This document shows, piece after piece, positions 51,216 to 58,581 of a stretch of 64,000 nucleotides of DNA. The position numbers and the translations under genes are program-made. The notes under the pieces are model-generated. The model was not told the DNA's origin, did not search any database, and worked only from the letters and a program-made list of their open reading frames with translations. Source of the DNA: Peterkaempfera bronchialis (GTDB taxonomy: Bacteria > Actinomycetota > Actinomycetes > Streptomycetales > Streptomycetaceae); contig NZ_CP031264.1 in assembly GCF_003258605.2 (NCBI RefSeq), forward strand, positions 3,534,001 to 3,598,000, written 5' to 3'. How positions within the stretch are numbered: the stretch's first letter is position 1; the number at the start of each line of letters is the position of its first letter.

Positions 51216-52864
51216 TCTCCCGCGCCTCCCAGCAGCCGCCCATCCTCCACCTGATGGTGGCCGTCACCGCCGTCCGTGCCTTCGGCATCGGCCGCAGCGT
51301 CTTCCGCTACGCCGAGCGGCTGCTCTCCCACGACACCGTGCTGCGCGCCCTCGGCGGCCTGCGCACCGCCATCCACGCCCGGCTGGAACGGCTCGCCCCC
51401 GCCGCCCTGCACTCCGCCGCCGGATTCCGCCGGGGCGACCTGCTCTCCCGGCTGGTCTCCGACGTCGACGCCGTCCAGGACTGGTTCCTGCGCTGGCGGC
51501 TGCCGGCCGCCGCCGCCGTCACCGTCTCCGCCGCCGCCTGCCTCGGCCTGGCCGCGCTGCTGCCCGCCGCCGGCGCCGTGCTCGCCACCGGGCTGCTGCT
51601 GGCCGGCGCCGCCGTACCCGCCCTCTCCGGCACCCTGGCCCGCCGTACCGAACGCCGCACCGCACCCGCACGCGGCACCCTCGCCACCGGCGTCGTCGAC
51701 CTGCTCACCGGCACCGCCGAACTCACCGCCTCCGGCGCCCTCCCCCGCAGGCTGGCCGCCGTCCGCGCCGCCGACGCCGACCTCACCCGCCTCGCCGCCC
51801 GCTCCGCCGCCACCGCCGGCCTCGGCTCCGGCCTGACCGCGCTGATCACCGGACTCACCGTGACCGCCGCCGCCGTCGTCGGCGTCCAGGGCGTCGCCGC
51901 CGGAACCCTGTCCGGCGTCTGCCTCGCCGTCGTGGTGCTCACCCCGCTCGCCGCCTTCGAGGCCGTCGCCGGGATGCCCGCCGCCGCCCAGTTCCGCCAG
52001 CGCGGCAAGGCCGCCGCCGCCCGGCTGACGGAGGTGCTGGACACCCCCGACCCGGTGCAGGAGCCCGAGCACCCCGCCCCGCTGCCCGCCACGCCCCTCC
52101 CGGTCACCGTCCGGGGCCTGCACGCCCGCTGGCCGGGACAGCGCACCGACGCCCTCGCCGGAGTGGACCTCGACCTCGCCGCCGGACGCCGCATCGCCGT
52201 GGTCGGCCCCTCCGGATCCGGCAAGTCCACCCTGGCCGCCGCCCTGCTGCGGTTCCTGGACCCCACCGCCGGGACCATCACCCTCGGCAGCGGTCCACAG
52301 GCTGTGGACAGCCGCCGGGCCGACGGCGACGGCATCCGCCGGGTGATCGGCCTCTGCGCCCAGGACGCCCATGTCTTCGACAGCTCGCTGCGGGAGAACC
52401 TGCGGCTGGCCCGCCCCACCGCCGACGACGCCGAGCTGCGCCGCGCGCTGGCCGCCGCCCGCCTGCTGACCTGGGTGGACTCCCTGCCGGACGGCCTGGA
52501 CACCATGGTCGGCGAGCATGGCTCCCGGCTCTCCGGCGGCCAGCGGCAGCGGCTCGCCCTGGCCCGGGCGCTGCTGGCCGACTTCCCCGTACTGATCCTC
52601 GACGAGCCCGCCGAACACCTGGACCTGCCCACCGCCGACGCCCTCACCGCCGACCTGCTGGACGTCACCGCCGGCCGCACCACCCTGCTCATCACCCACC
52701 GGCTGGCCGGGCTGGCCGAAGCCGACGTGGACGAGGTGCTGGTGCTGGACGGCGGCCGGGTCGCGCAGCGGGGCCGCTGGGCCGAGCTGGTGGAGCAGGA
52801 CGGCCCGCTGCGCGCACTCTGGGAGCGCGAGCAGCAGGCCGACCGGCTGCCGGTGGCGGTGTGA
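51014..52864 (+). CDS. cydC: CydC half of the fused CydDC exporter (no own start)
   Basis: The second ABC half reads from PAAATTAGTPDPQTP through SSLRRITTLARAATPRGRLA to the end. It has a membrane domain (YAERLLSHDTVLRALGGLR), Walker A GPSGSGKST, signature LSGGQRQRLALARAL and Walker B LILDEPAEHLD. The first in-frame ATG is 51254, which would remove about 80 residues including the first helix. So this is either the 3' part of a fused gene broken by a one-base deletion or sequencing error, or it is made by frameshifting. It ends the cyd operon and faces a convergent HAD gene. Confidence 0.82.
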   Translation, partial: PAAATTAGTPDPQTPAPGAGQAGRSSLRRITTLARAATPRGRLALAALLGSLALGSAVALLATSGWLISRASQQPPILHLMVAVTAVRAFGIGRSVFRYAERLLSHDTVLRALGGLRTAIHARLERLAPAALHSAAGFRRGDLLSRLVSDVDAVQDWFLRWRLPAAAAVTVSAAACLGLAALLPAAGAVLATGLLLAGAAVPALSGTLARRTERRTAPARGTLATGVVDLLTGTAELTASGALPRRLAAVRAADADLTRLAARSAATAGLGSGLTALITGLTVTAAAVVGVQGVAAGTLSGVCLAVVVLTPLAAFEAVAGMPAAAQFRQRGKAAAARLTEVLDTPDPVQEPEHPAPLPATPLPVTVRGLHARWPGQRTDALAGVDLDLAAGRRIAVVGPSGSGKSTLAAALLRFLDPTAGTITLGSGPQAVDSRRADGDGIRRVIGLCAQDAHVFDSSLRENLRLARPTADDAELRRALAAARLLTWVDSLPDGLDTMVGEHGSRLSGGQRQRLALARALLADFPVLILDEPAEHLDLPTADALTADLLDVTAGRTTLLITHRLAGLAEADVDEVLVLDGGRVAQRGRWAELVEQDGPLRALWEREQQADRLPVAV

Positions 52865-52865
52865 C

Positions 52866-53768
52866 TCAGCCCCCGGCGAACCCGTTGCCCGTCCCTCGCA
52901 GCAGCTCCTCCACCACCAGCGCCACCCCATCCTCGTCATTGCCGGCGGTGTGGCGCCTGGTCGCCGCCAGCACCTCCGGATGGGCGTTGGCCACCGCGTA
53001 GGCGGTGCCCGCCCAGGCCAGCATCGGCAGGTCGTTCGGCATGTCGCCGAAGGCCACCACCTCCTCGGCCGACACCCCGCGCTCCTTGCACCAGCGGGCC
53101 AGGGTGCTGGCCTTGGACACCCCGGTGGCGCTGATCTCCAGCAGCGCGATCGGGCTGGAGCGGGTGAACTCCGCCAGCTCCCCCGCCGCCTCCCGGCCCC
53201 GCAGCAGGAAGACATCCGGGTCGAGTTCCGGGTGCCTGGCCAGGATCTTGAAGATCGACCGTGCCTCGGGTGCGGTCAGCAGCTCCTCCGCCGGGGCGAT
53301 TCGGCCCACCGACTCCGCGTCCCACAGCAGCGCCGGATAGTCCGGCTCGTGCGAGAAGCCGGTCGGGTACTCAAAGGCGAACGAGGTGCCCGGCATCCCG
53401 CTCCGCAGCCGCTCCACCACCGCCAGCGCGTCCGCCGCCCGCAGCGGATGGCTCTCCAGCAGCGCCTGCCGCCGCACGTCGTACACCGCGCCGCCGTTGG
53501 AGCAGATCGCCACCCCATGGCCGCCGATGTGCCCGCTCACCGACTCCATCCAGCGCGGCGGCCGTCCGGTGACGAAGACGACATGCAGCCCGGCCTCCTC
53601 CGCCGCCGCCAGCGCGGCCTGCGTCCGGGGGGAGAGGGTGCCGTCGCTGCGCAGCAGCGTGCCGTCCAGGTCGGTGGCGACGATCCGCAGCCGGCGGGTG
53701 TGGCCCGGCCCGGCGGCATCGATGCCCTGGACGCCCTGCCGGTCTGGGGTGGGGGAGGTCGTAGTCAC
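52866..53768 (-). CDS. HAD-superfamily phosphatase, Cof type
   Basis: Protein of 300 aa of HAD subfamily IIB. Motif I is VATDLDGTLLRSDGT (nucleophile Asp and acid Asp), motif II is VFVTGRPPRW, a Lys-containing motif III is ISATGVSKASTLARW, and motif IV is VAFGDMPNDLPML. The cap domain is the C2 type. Such enzymes dephosphorylate sugar phosphates or cofactors such as FMN and PLP. GTG 53768 has GAGG upstream and leaves about 30 extra residues before motif I. Its stop is one base from the convergent cydC stop. Confidence 0.9.
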   Translation of the reverse strand: MTTTSPTPDRQGVQGIDAAGPGHTRRLRIVATDLDGTLLRSDGTLSPRTQAALAAAEEAGLHVVFVTGRPPRWMESVSGHIGGHGVAICSNGGAVYDVRRQALLESHPLRAADALAVVERLRSGMPGTSFAFEYPTGFSHEPDYPALLWDAESVGRIAPAEELLTAPEARSIFKILARHPELDPDVFLLRGREAAGELAEFTRSSPIALLEISATGVSKASTLARWCKERGVSAEEVVAFGDMPNDLPMLAWAGTAYAVANAHPEVLAATRRHTAGNDEDGVALVVEELLRGTGNGFAGG

Positions 53769-53856
53769 CGCTCCATCCTCGCCCACCGCCCCCGCCCGGG
53801 CCGCCTCCCGATCCCACCTGCGCCGGGCGGGCGATGCCCGGCATAGGGGCACCGGC

Positions 53857-54105
53857 ATGCGTCTGAGCACTGTGATACTGCCGATCCACCGCTGGAACCA
53901 GGGCGGCCGGGAGGTGTGGCGGCGGGCCGAGGAGCTGGGGTTCCACGCCGCGTACACCTATGACCACCTGTCGTGGCGGACCTTCCGGGACGAGCCGTGG
54001 TTCGGGGCGGTGCCGACGCTGACCGCCGCCGCGGCGGTCACCGAGCGGATCCGGCTGGGGACCATGGTGACCCCGGTCAAGCCTCGTTCATGCATCACGG
54101 CCTGA
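53857..54105 (+). pseudogene. Truncated 5' copy of the LLM-class oxidoreductase gene
   Basis: The first 216 bases (53857-54072) match 55024-55239 with five differences, all at third codon positions. The protein therefore matches the intact one through MVT at residue 72, then runs into unrelated PVKPRSCITA and stops. It keeps a leaderless promoter-like TAGGGG seven bases before the ATG. It is the left end of a duplication that brackets the toxin-antitoxin module. It cannot make a folded TIM barrel. Confidence 0.88.
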
Positions 54106-54148
54106 CCTGCGGATACCCCTGCGTGGACCGTGCCTGTGCGTGCAGATC

Positions 54149-54541
54149 TCAGATCGCCTCGACCGCGATGCGCGGATGGCACAGTCGTCGCAGGTCGTCC
54201 ACGTCGCTGGTCACGACGGTCACATCGCCGTGTTCTGCGTGTGCTGTGGCGGCCACCATTGCGTCAATGGCGTACGTGTCACCGTGAAGCCCCTCCGCGG
54301 TCAGGAGCTTGCTCGCGGAGCGGGCGGTCTCTTCTGTGATCGGTCGCACCTTGGTGAGAGAGACCGCGAAGTCGAACGCCGCCTGGACGATCTCGGGATC
54401 GCGCGCTTCGACGAGGGTTGCCGCACTGGTCACGATCAGCAGATCGAGGGTGCGGGCGACATCCAACCACACCGCCATGTCGCGGTGCCGCCTCGACAGC
54501 TTGGACAGGGCTTCGCTGTCCAGGACGAGAGTGCCGCTCAC
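54149..54541 (-). CDS. PIN-domain toxin (VapC-like)
   Basis: Small PIN-domain protein of 130 aa, the expected length for VapC. Putative metal-binding acids are D8 (LVLDSEALS), E45 (ATLVEARDP), D93 (DTYAIDAMVAAT) and D113/D115 (VVTSDVDDL). VapC toxins cut tRNA or rRNA. The GTG start overlaps the antitoxin stop as GTGA, so translation is coupled. The module lies inside a duplicated gene and has visibly lower GC than its neighbours, suggesting transfer. The RNA target is unknown. Confidence 0.88.
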   Translation of the reverse strand: MSGTLVLDSEALSKLSRRHRDMAVWLDVARTLDLLIVTSAATLVEARDPEIVQAAFDFAVSLTKVRPITEETARSASKLLTAEGLHGDTYAIDAMVAATAHAEHGDVTVVTSDVDDLRRLCHPRIAVEAI

Positions 54542-54819
54542 GCAGCGTCCGCCGGCGAGGCGTCCCCACGGTGCGCAGTGTGGTGCGCCCGGATTCTCTC
54601 AGCGCGCGCCGCCACCTCGGCCTGGTCGACGGGACCGTGCTCGGCCTCGTACTCCGCGATGAACTCGTCCACAGCCTCACGCTGGAGCTGACGCTGCACG
54701 GCCTCCTCGATGTACGAGGAAACGCCCTGCTTGCCCGCGCGCGAGCGAATCGCTTCCAGGGTCTCGGCGCGCAGCGAAACGCTGGTGACACGAGTCTTGC
54801 CGGGGCGGGGAGCATCCAT
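54538..54819 (-). CDS. Antitoxin of the VapBC-like module
   Basis: Protein of 93 aa. The N terminus (KTRVTSVSLRAETLEAIRSR) fits a ribbon-helix-helix DNA-binding domain, and the acidic C-terminal half (DEFIAEYEAEHGPVDQAEV) would wrap the toxin. ATG 54819 is chosen: a minus-strand -10 TACACT (54827-54832) lies exactly seven bases upstream, so the message is probably leaderless. A TGTAGTACA palindrome (54829-54837) over that -10 is a likely autoregulatory operator. Confidence 0.82.
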   Translation of the reverse strand: MDAPRPGKTRVTSVSLRAETLEAIRSRAGKQGVSSYIEEAVQRQLQREAVDEFIAEYEAEHGPVDQAEVAARAERIRAHHTAHRGDASPADAA

Positions 54820-54826
54820 GATGCCT

Positions 54827-54837
54827 AGTGTAGTACA
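54827..54837 (-). promoter_or_regulatory. Leaderless promoter and operator of the TA operon
   Basis: The minus-strand -10 TACACT is seven bases from the antitoxin ATG. It overlaps the perfect 9-bp palindrome TGTAGTACA, where the antitoxin or the TA complex could bind. Confidence 0.55.
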
Positions 54838-55023
54838 TGATGTGTGAACGCTGCACTGCCTGCGATGACGGCGCGGGTAGTCGTCGTAGCAGCCGCAGAC
54901 GTAGCGACTGCAGGTGCCGCGCGCTTCAGGGCCGCCCTGCACTCTGCGATGGCCGCCGGGCGGCGTGCTCACGCCGCTGCCTGAGCCGACGCATGACCAG
55001 TGTGTCCGGCTAGGGTCGGGCCC
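54838..55023. other. Right part of the inserted islet, no recognised gene
   Basis: This stretch lies between the antitoxin promoter and the intact oxidoreductase gene. It has one short plus-strand frame (54865-54984, 39 codons, Ala-rich, MTARVVVVAAADVATAG) without recognisable similarity. At its right end TAGGGT (55011-55016) sits seven bases before the ATG at 55024, giving the intact copy a leaderless promoter different from that of the truncated copy. No integrase, transposase or terminal repeat is visible. Confidence 0.5.
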
Positions 55024-55914
55024 ATGCGTCTGAGCACTGTGATACTGCCGATCCACCGCTGGAACCAGGGCGGCCGGGAGGTCTGGCGGCGGGCCGAGGA
55101 GCTGGGGTTCCACGCCGCGTACACCTATGACCACCTGTCGTGGCGGACCTTCCGGGACGAGCCGTGGTTCGGGGCGGTCCCTACGCTGACGGCCGCGGCG
55201 GCGGTCACCGAGCGGATCCGGCTGGGGACCATGGTGACCTCGCCCAACTTCCGCCACCCGGTGACCCTGGCCAAGGACCTGATGTCGGTCGACGACATCT
55301 CGGGCGGGCGGCTGACGGTGGGGATCGGGGCCGGCGGGACCGGGTTCGATGCGACGGCGCTGGGGCAGGAGGCGTGGACGGCCAGGGAGCGGGCGGACCG
55401 GTTCGGGGAGTTTGTGTCGCTGCTGGACCGGCTGCTCAGGGACGAGGTGACCACGGCGGAGGGCCGGTTCTACTCGGCGCACGAGGCCCGGATGGTGCCG
55501 GGCTGTGTGCAGCGGCCCCGGCTTCCGCTCCATGTGGCGGCGACCGGACCGCGCGGGCTGCGGCTGGCCGCCGAGTACGGGCAGGGCTGGATCTCCTACG
55601 GCGACCCGCGAGGGCCGGGCGACCTTCCGGCGGAGGAGTGCCCCGGAGTGATCGCCGGGCAGCTCGCCCGGCTGGCCGACGCCTGTGCGGCGGTGGGCCG
55701 GGATCCGGGCGGGCTGGAGAAGGTGCTGCTCCAGGGGTCCACCCGGGAGCGGCCGCTGGACTCGCTGGATGCCTTTGTCGATTACGCGGGCCGCTACCGG
55801 GAGCTGGGCATCACGGAGATCGTCATCCACTGGCCGGTCCCCGGGTCGATCTTCGAAGCCGATCCGGCCGTCTTCGAGCGCATCGCCACGGAGGGTCTCG
55901 CGCAGCTCGGCTGA
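55024..55914 (+). CDS. LLM-class (F420-type) oxidoreductase
   Basis: Luciferase-like monooxygenase-family TIM barrel of 296 aa. It starts MRLSTVILPIHRWNQGGREV, then continues with HPVTLAKDLMSVDDISGGRL and GIGAGGTGFDATALG, as is typical of F420-dependent oxidoreductases in actinomycetes. Cofactor F420 is inferred from family and host; FMN is possible. The substrate is unknown. The leaderless start at ATG 55024 is supported by TAGGGT seven bases upstream. Its first 216 bases are duplicated at 53857. Confidence 0.88.
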   Translation: MRLSTVILPIHRWNQGGREVWRRAEELGFHAAYTYDHLSWRTFRDEPWFGAVPTLTAAAAVTERIRLGTMVTSPNFRHPVTLAKDLMSVDDISGGRLTVGIGAGGTGFDATALGQEAWTARERADRFGEFVSLLDRLLRDEVTTAEGRFYSAHEARMVPGCVQRPRLPLHVAATGPRGLRLAAEYGQGWISYGDPRGPGDLPAEECPGVIAGQLARLADACAAVGRDPGGLEKVLLQGSTRERPLDSLDAFVDYAGRYRELGITEIVIHWPVPGSIFEADPAVFERIATEGLAQLG

Positions 55915-55996
55915 GCGCGGTCCGGGTGCATTCCGGGTGGGTAACGAATCGCGCTCCCGTATTCGAGCAGTTGTGGACACCTCAGACATAAGCGCG

Positions 55997-56025
55997 TTGT
56001 CGGTGTCCGAACCGATGGACATAAT
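55997..56025 (+). promoter_or_regulatory. Sigma70-like promoter of the anchored-protein cluster
   Basis: A -35 TTGTCG (55997-56002) and -10 CATAAT (56020-56025) are separated by exactly 17 bases. They lie about 90 bases before the GTG at 56114, within an AT-richer gap (55915-56113). Confidence 0.65.
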
Positions 56026-56113
56026 CGCAGCTCAACCGCGTTCGAGGGTCGGCTGGGCGGGACAGCCGGACCGGCCTGGACGGGTACAGATCCCCACCAT
56101 CCGGGAGTGAGCC

Positions 56114-56965
56114 GTGCACCCGCCCGAGCCGGAGGCGGCGGCGACGCCGCCCGCTGACGCACCGTCCGCAGCGCCGTCGCCCCCGCAGCCCGCCGCCGGG
56201 CCGCGCCGGCTGCCTCGGGTGCTGACGGTCGCGCTGGCCGCCGCCGGGCTGCTGGCCGTCACCGCGGCGAGCGCTGCGGTGACGGTGGCGGTGGGGCGTC
56301 CCGAGCGGCCCGGCCCGACGACGCTGGCCGCCCCGGCGGCTGCCCCCTCCGCGAGCCCGTCCGACGCCGCGAGCCCGGCGGCGTCGGCGAGCCCGGCGGT
56401 GCCGGACTCCGCACCGCCGCCCTCGCCGACCGCGAGTCCCACACCGCGCTCGACGGTCACCGGCCGGGTGGCGGACGGGGTGCACTCCGGCGATCTGCGC
56501 TTCTTCCTGCTGCCGGTGCCGAAGGGCGCCGAGGTGTACGGGCAGCCGGACGGGACCACGCTCTCGCTCGCAGCGGTCGCCAAGGGGTTCGACAACGCCG
56601 GTGAGACCCGGCGCATCCTGCGCGACTACGACTTCCGCAGCGCCGCCTACCGCTCCTACCGGGCCGAGGACGGCTCCGCCGAGGTGACCTCCCGGCTGAT
56701 CCGCTTCGGCAGCTCCGTAAGGGCGAAGTGGTTCGTCCAGGGGATGTCGATGGGCGGCACCGCCTTCACTGTTCCCGGGGTCGACGGAGCCCGGGGCTTC
56801 CTCTTCAAGCCCGAGGAAGAGGGGGAGACCGGCCAACTCATCGGCCACTTCCACCAGGGCGATGTGGAGGTCGAGATCACCGTCGCGGTCAAGGGCAACC
56901 CGGACAAGGCGCTGCTCGCCGACCTGATGAAGCGCCAGCAGAAGCGGCTGAGCACCGGCCGCTGA
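56114..56965 (+). CDS. Anchored extracytosolic protein of unknown function, copy 1
   Basis: Protein of 283 aa. A Pro/Ala-rich cytosolic N terminus precedes one membrane span (about 36-60), a Ser/Pro/Ala linker (ASPSDAASPAASASP) and an extracytosolic domain of about 165 residues (SGDLRFFLLPVPKGAEVYG to LLADLMKRQQKRL). The domain aligns by eye with the next gene (GDLRKLLVKKPKGAKEW ... LDLAKRQWERL). I do not recognise a named family. The layout resembles sensor-like or substrate-binding anchored proteins of actinomycetes. Confidence 0.72.
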   Translation: MHPPEPEAAATPPADAPSAAPSPPQPAAGPRRLPRVLTVALAAAGLLAVTAASAAVTVAVGRPERPGPTTLAAPAAAPSASPSDAASPAASASPAVPDSAPPPSPTASPTPRSTVTGRVADGVHSGDLRFFLLPVPKGAEVYGQPDGTTLSLAAVAKGFDNAGETRRILRDYDFRSAAYRSYRAEDGSAEVTSRLIRFGSSVRAKWFVQGMSMGGTAFTVPGVDGARGFLFKPEEEGETGQLIGHFHQGDVEVEITVAVKGNPDKALLADLMKRQQKRLSTGR

Positions 56966-56990
56966 GCCGCTGAGCCGCTGAGCCGCTGAG
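56959..56990. repeat. Four tandem CCGCTGAG units
   Basis: An 8-bp unit repeated four times plus a partial copy. The first unit contains the stop codon of the upstream gene, so additional TGA codons follow in other frames. Probably slippage-generated. Confidence 0.85.
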
Positions 56991-57027
56991 CCGCTGCGGC
57001 GCCCCCCGTACCCGACGACGACCCCCC

Positions 57028-57893
57028 GTGGAGCACCCCTTGACCACCGACGGCGCGGAGCAGCGCCCTCCCGGCCCGGCACCGGAGTTCGACCCCTGGC
57101 AGCCCTTCACCCCCGGCGAGCGAGCCGCACTGCCGCCCGCCCTCCCCGCTCCCGGCACCGAATCCGGGCCCGCCCCCGCAGCCCCCGCCGCCGGCGGACC
57201 GCGCTGCTGCTCTCCGCCGCCCTGCTGCTCGGCGTCCTCGGCGGCGGCGGGGTCGGCTACGCCGTCCAGGCGGGCCGCCCGCCCACCCCGCTGCCGCCGC
57301 TCGCGGCAGCCACGCCCAGCTACCCGGCCCGGCCGCTGGACGCAGAGGCCGCCGCCGCCCAGGAGCCCGACCCGCTGCCCCTCGACGGCGACCTGCGCAA
57401 GCTGCTGGTCAAGAAGCCCAAGGGTGCCAAGGAGTGGGACTTCCTGCCCGGCAAGGACGGCTGGATGCCGGCCGACCAGATGGCGCTGATGTGGGGCGAG
57501 TCGGCCACCGCCTTCACCACGCTGCTCGGCGAAGGCTTCCGCCGGGCCGCCATGACCAGCTGGCTGGAGGGCGACACCGACTTCCGGGTCCGCCTCATCC
57601 AGTACGGGCCCGCCGACACCCGCTCGGCCGTGGCGGCGGTGCAGGACGCCGCCGACTGCGGCCACTTCACCGATGACCCCTGCACCTCGCGCGCCATCCC
57701 GGGGACGGTCGACGGCGTCGCCTATGTCACCCGGCGGAGCGAGACGTACCACGAGTCCAAGAAGCACTTCTACCGGGGACTCGCCGTGGCCCGCCGAGGG
57801 AATGTGGAGATGCGCATCGACGTCCACTCCCCGCGGAAGGTGGACCTCGACCGGGTCCTCGACCTCGCCAAGCGCCAGTGGGAGCGGCTGTGA
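57028..57893 (+). pseudogene. Anchored extracytosolic protein, copy 2, apparent frameshift
   Basis: Two frames together give one protein like copy 1. The first frame from GTG 57028 codes TTDGAEQRPPGPAPEFDPWQ up to about 57190 (APAAPAAGG). The second codes TALLLSAALLLGVLGGGGVG (membrane span), then GDLRKLLVKKPKGAKEWDF and the domain ending LDLAKRQWERL. A single extra G near 57191-57197 would join them as PAAGRTALLL. If the shift is real the gene is broken; if not it encodes about 288 aa. Its end overlaps the next GTG (GTGA at 57890). Confidence 0.68.
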
Positions 57894-58454
57894 CCGACCA
57901 GCAGAACCCGGCCGGCCAGGACCCGGCACGGACCCAGTCCGCCCAGCCCGCCCAGTCCGCCCAGCCCGCCCGGCGCCGCACCGCGCTGCGGTCGCTGGCC
58001 GCCGTCCTGGCCGCCGCCGCCGTGGGCGTCGGCATCGGCGAGGTACTGCTGCACACCCGCTACCAGGACGAGGCACCCGCCGCCGCCCCCGTAGCGGCCG
58101 GACCCGCGCCGACCGCCCCCGCACCCTCGGCCTCGCCGTCGCCCTCCTGGGGAGCTGGTGGGCTTCGGCTCGGACGCGGAGGCGCATGAGCTCTATTCCG
58201 TCCTGTTGCTGGAGAAGCTGACGGCGGTACCGGACGCGACCAGCACGGCGACGGACCTCAGCCTCCCCCACTGGGTCAACGCCAACCCGGTGGCCGGGCG
58301 CAAGCAGGTCGGCGGGGAGCGCCGGGACGTGGCCCGGGCCGTGCTGCTGGAGGCCGGCGACCTGGTCGGCGCCGTTCTGATGACCAATTCGAAGGGCGTG
58401 CCGGACGCCGCATTCCGTCAGGTCGTGTCCGACCAGGGAGCGCTGCTCGGCTGA
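57890..58454 (+). pseudogene. Anchored extracytosolic protein, copy 3, apparent frameshift
   Basis: GTG 57890, coupled to copy 2 by a GTGA overlap with GGGAG upstream, opens a frame with a basic segment and a membrane span (ARRRTALRSLAAVLAAAAVG) followed by a Pro/Ala linker. That frame degenerates after about 58140 and stops at 58189. A second frame supplies the outer domain (GELVGFGSDAEAHELYSVLL to VVSDQGALLG, ending 58454). Removing one base near 58145 would fuse them as PSPSGELVGFGSD. Alternatively GTG 58158 could start a separate small protein. The outer domain is shorter than in copies 1 and 2. Confidence 0.6.
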
Positions 58455-58468
58455 GCCCCGCCGACGCG

Positions 58469-58502
58469 GCCGGGGGCCTACCCCTAGGGGTAGGCCCCCG
58501 GC
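58469..58502. terminator. Perfect 34-base palindrome, terminator
   Basis: GCCGGGGGCCTACCCC-TA-GGGG... is fully self-complementary over 58469-58502. It follows the third anchored-protein gene by 15 bases and separates it from the ABC operon. As RNA it would form a very stable hairpin with a minimal loop. Confidence 0.85.
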
Positions 58503-58568
58503 GCGTACGCCTCAGGGATCAGGGTGCACTCAGCTTCCGAGGGCATGCCGCACCCACCCCGCACCCGC

Positions 58569-58574
58569 TAGGTT
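58569..58574 (+). promoter_or_regulatory. -10 element (TAGGTT) of a leaderless promoter
   Basis: TAGGTT is followed by seven bases and then the GTG of the ABC ATPase gene at 58582, which has no ribosome binding site. Transcription would start at the GTG. Confidence 0.6.
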
Positions 58575-58581
58575 TCTCAGC

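Noticed and set aside
53857-55239. Insertion-sequence target-site duplication
   Set aside because: A 216-bp imperfect repeat is far too long for a transposon target duplication, and no transposase or terminal inverted repeat is present.
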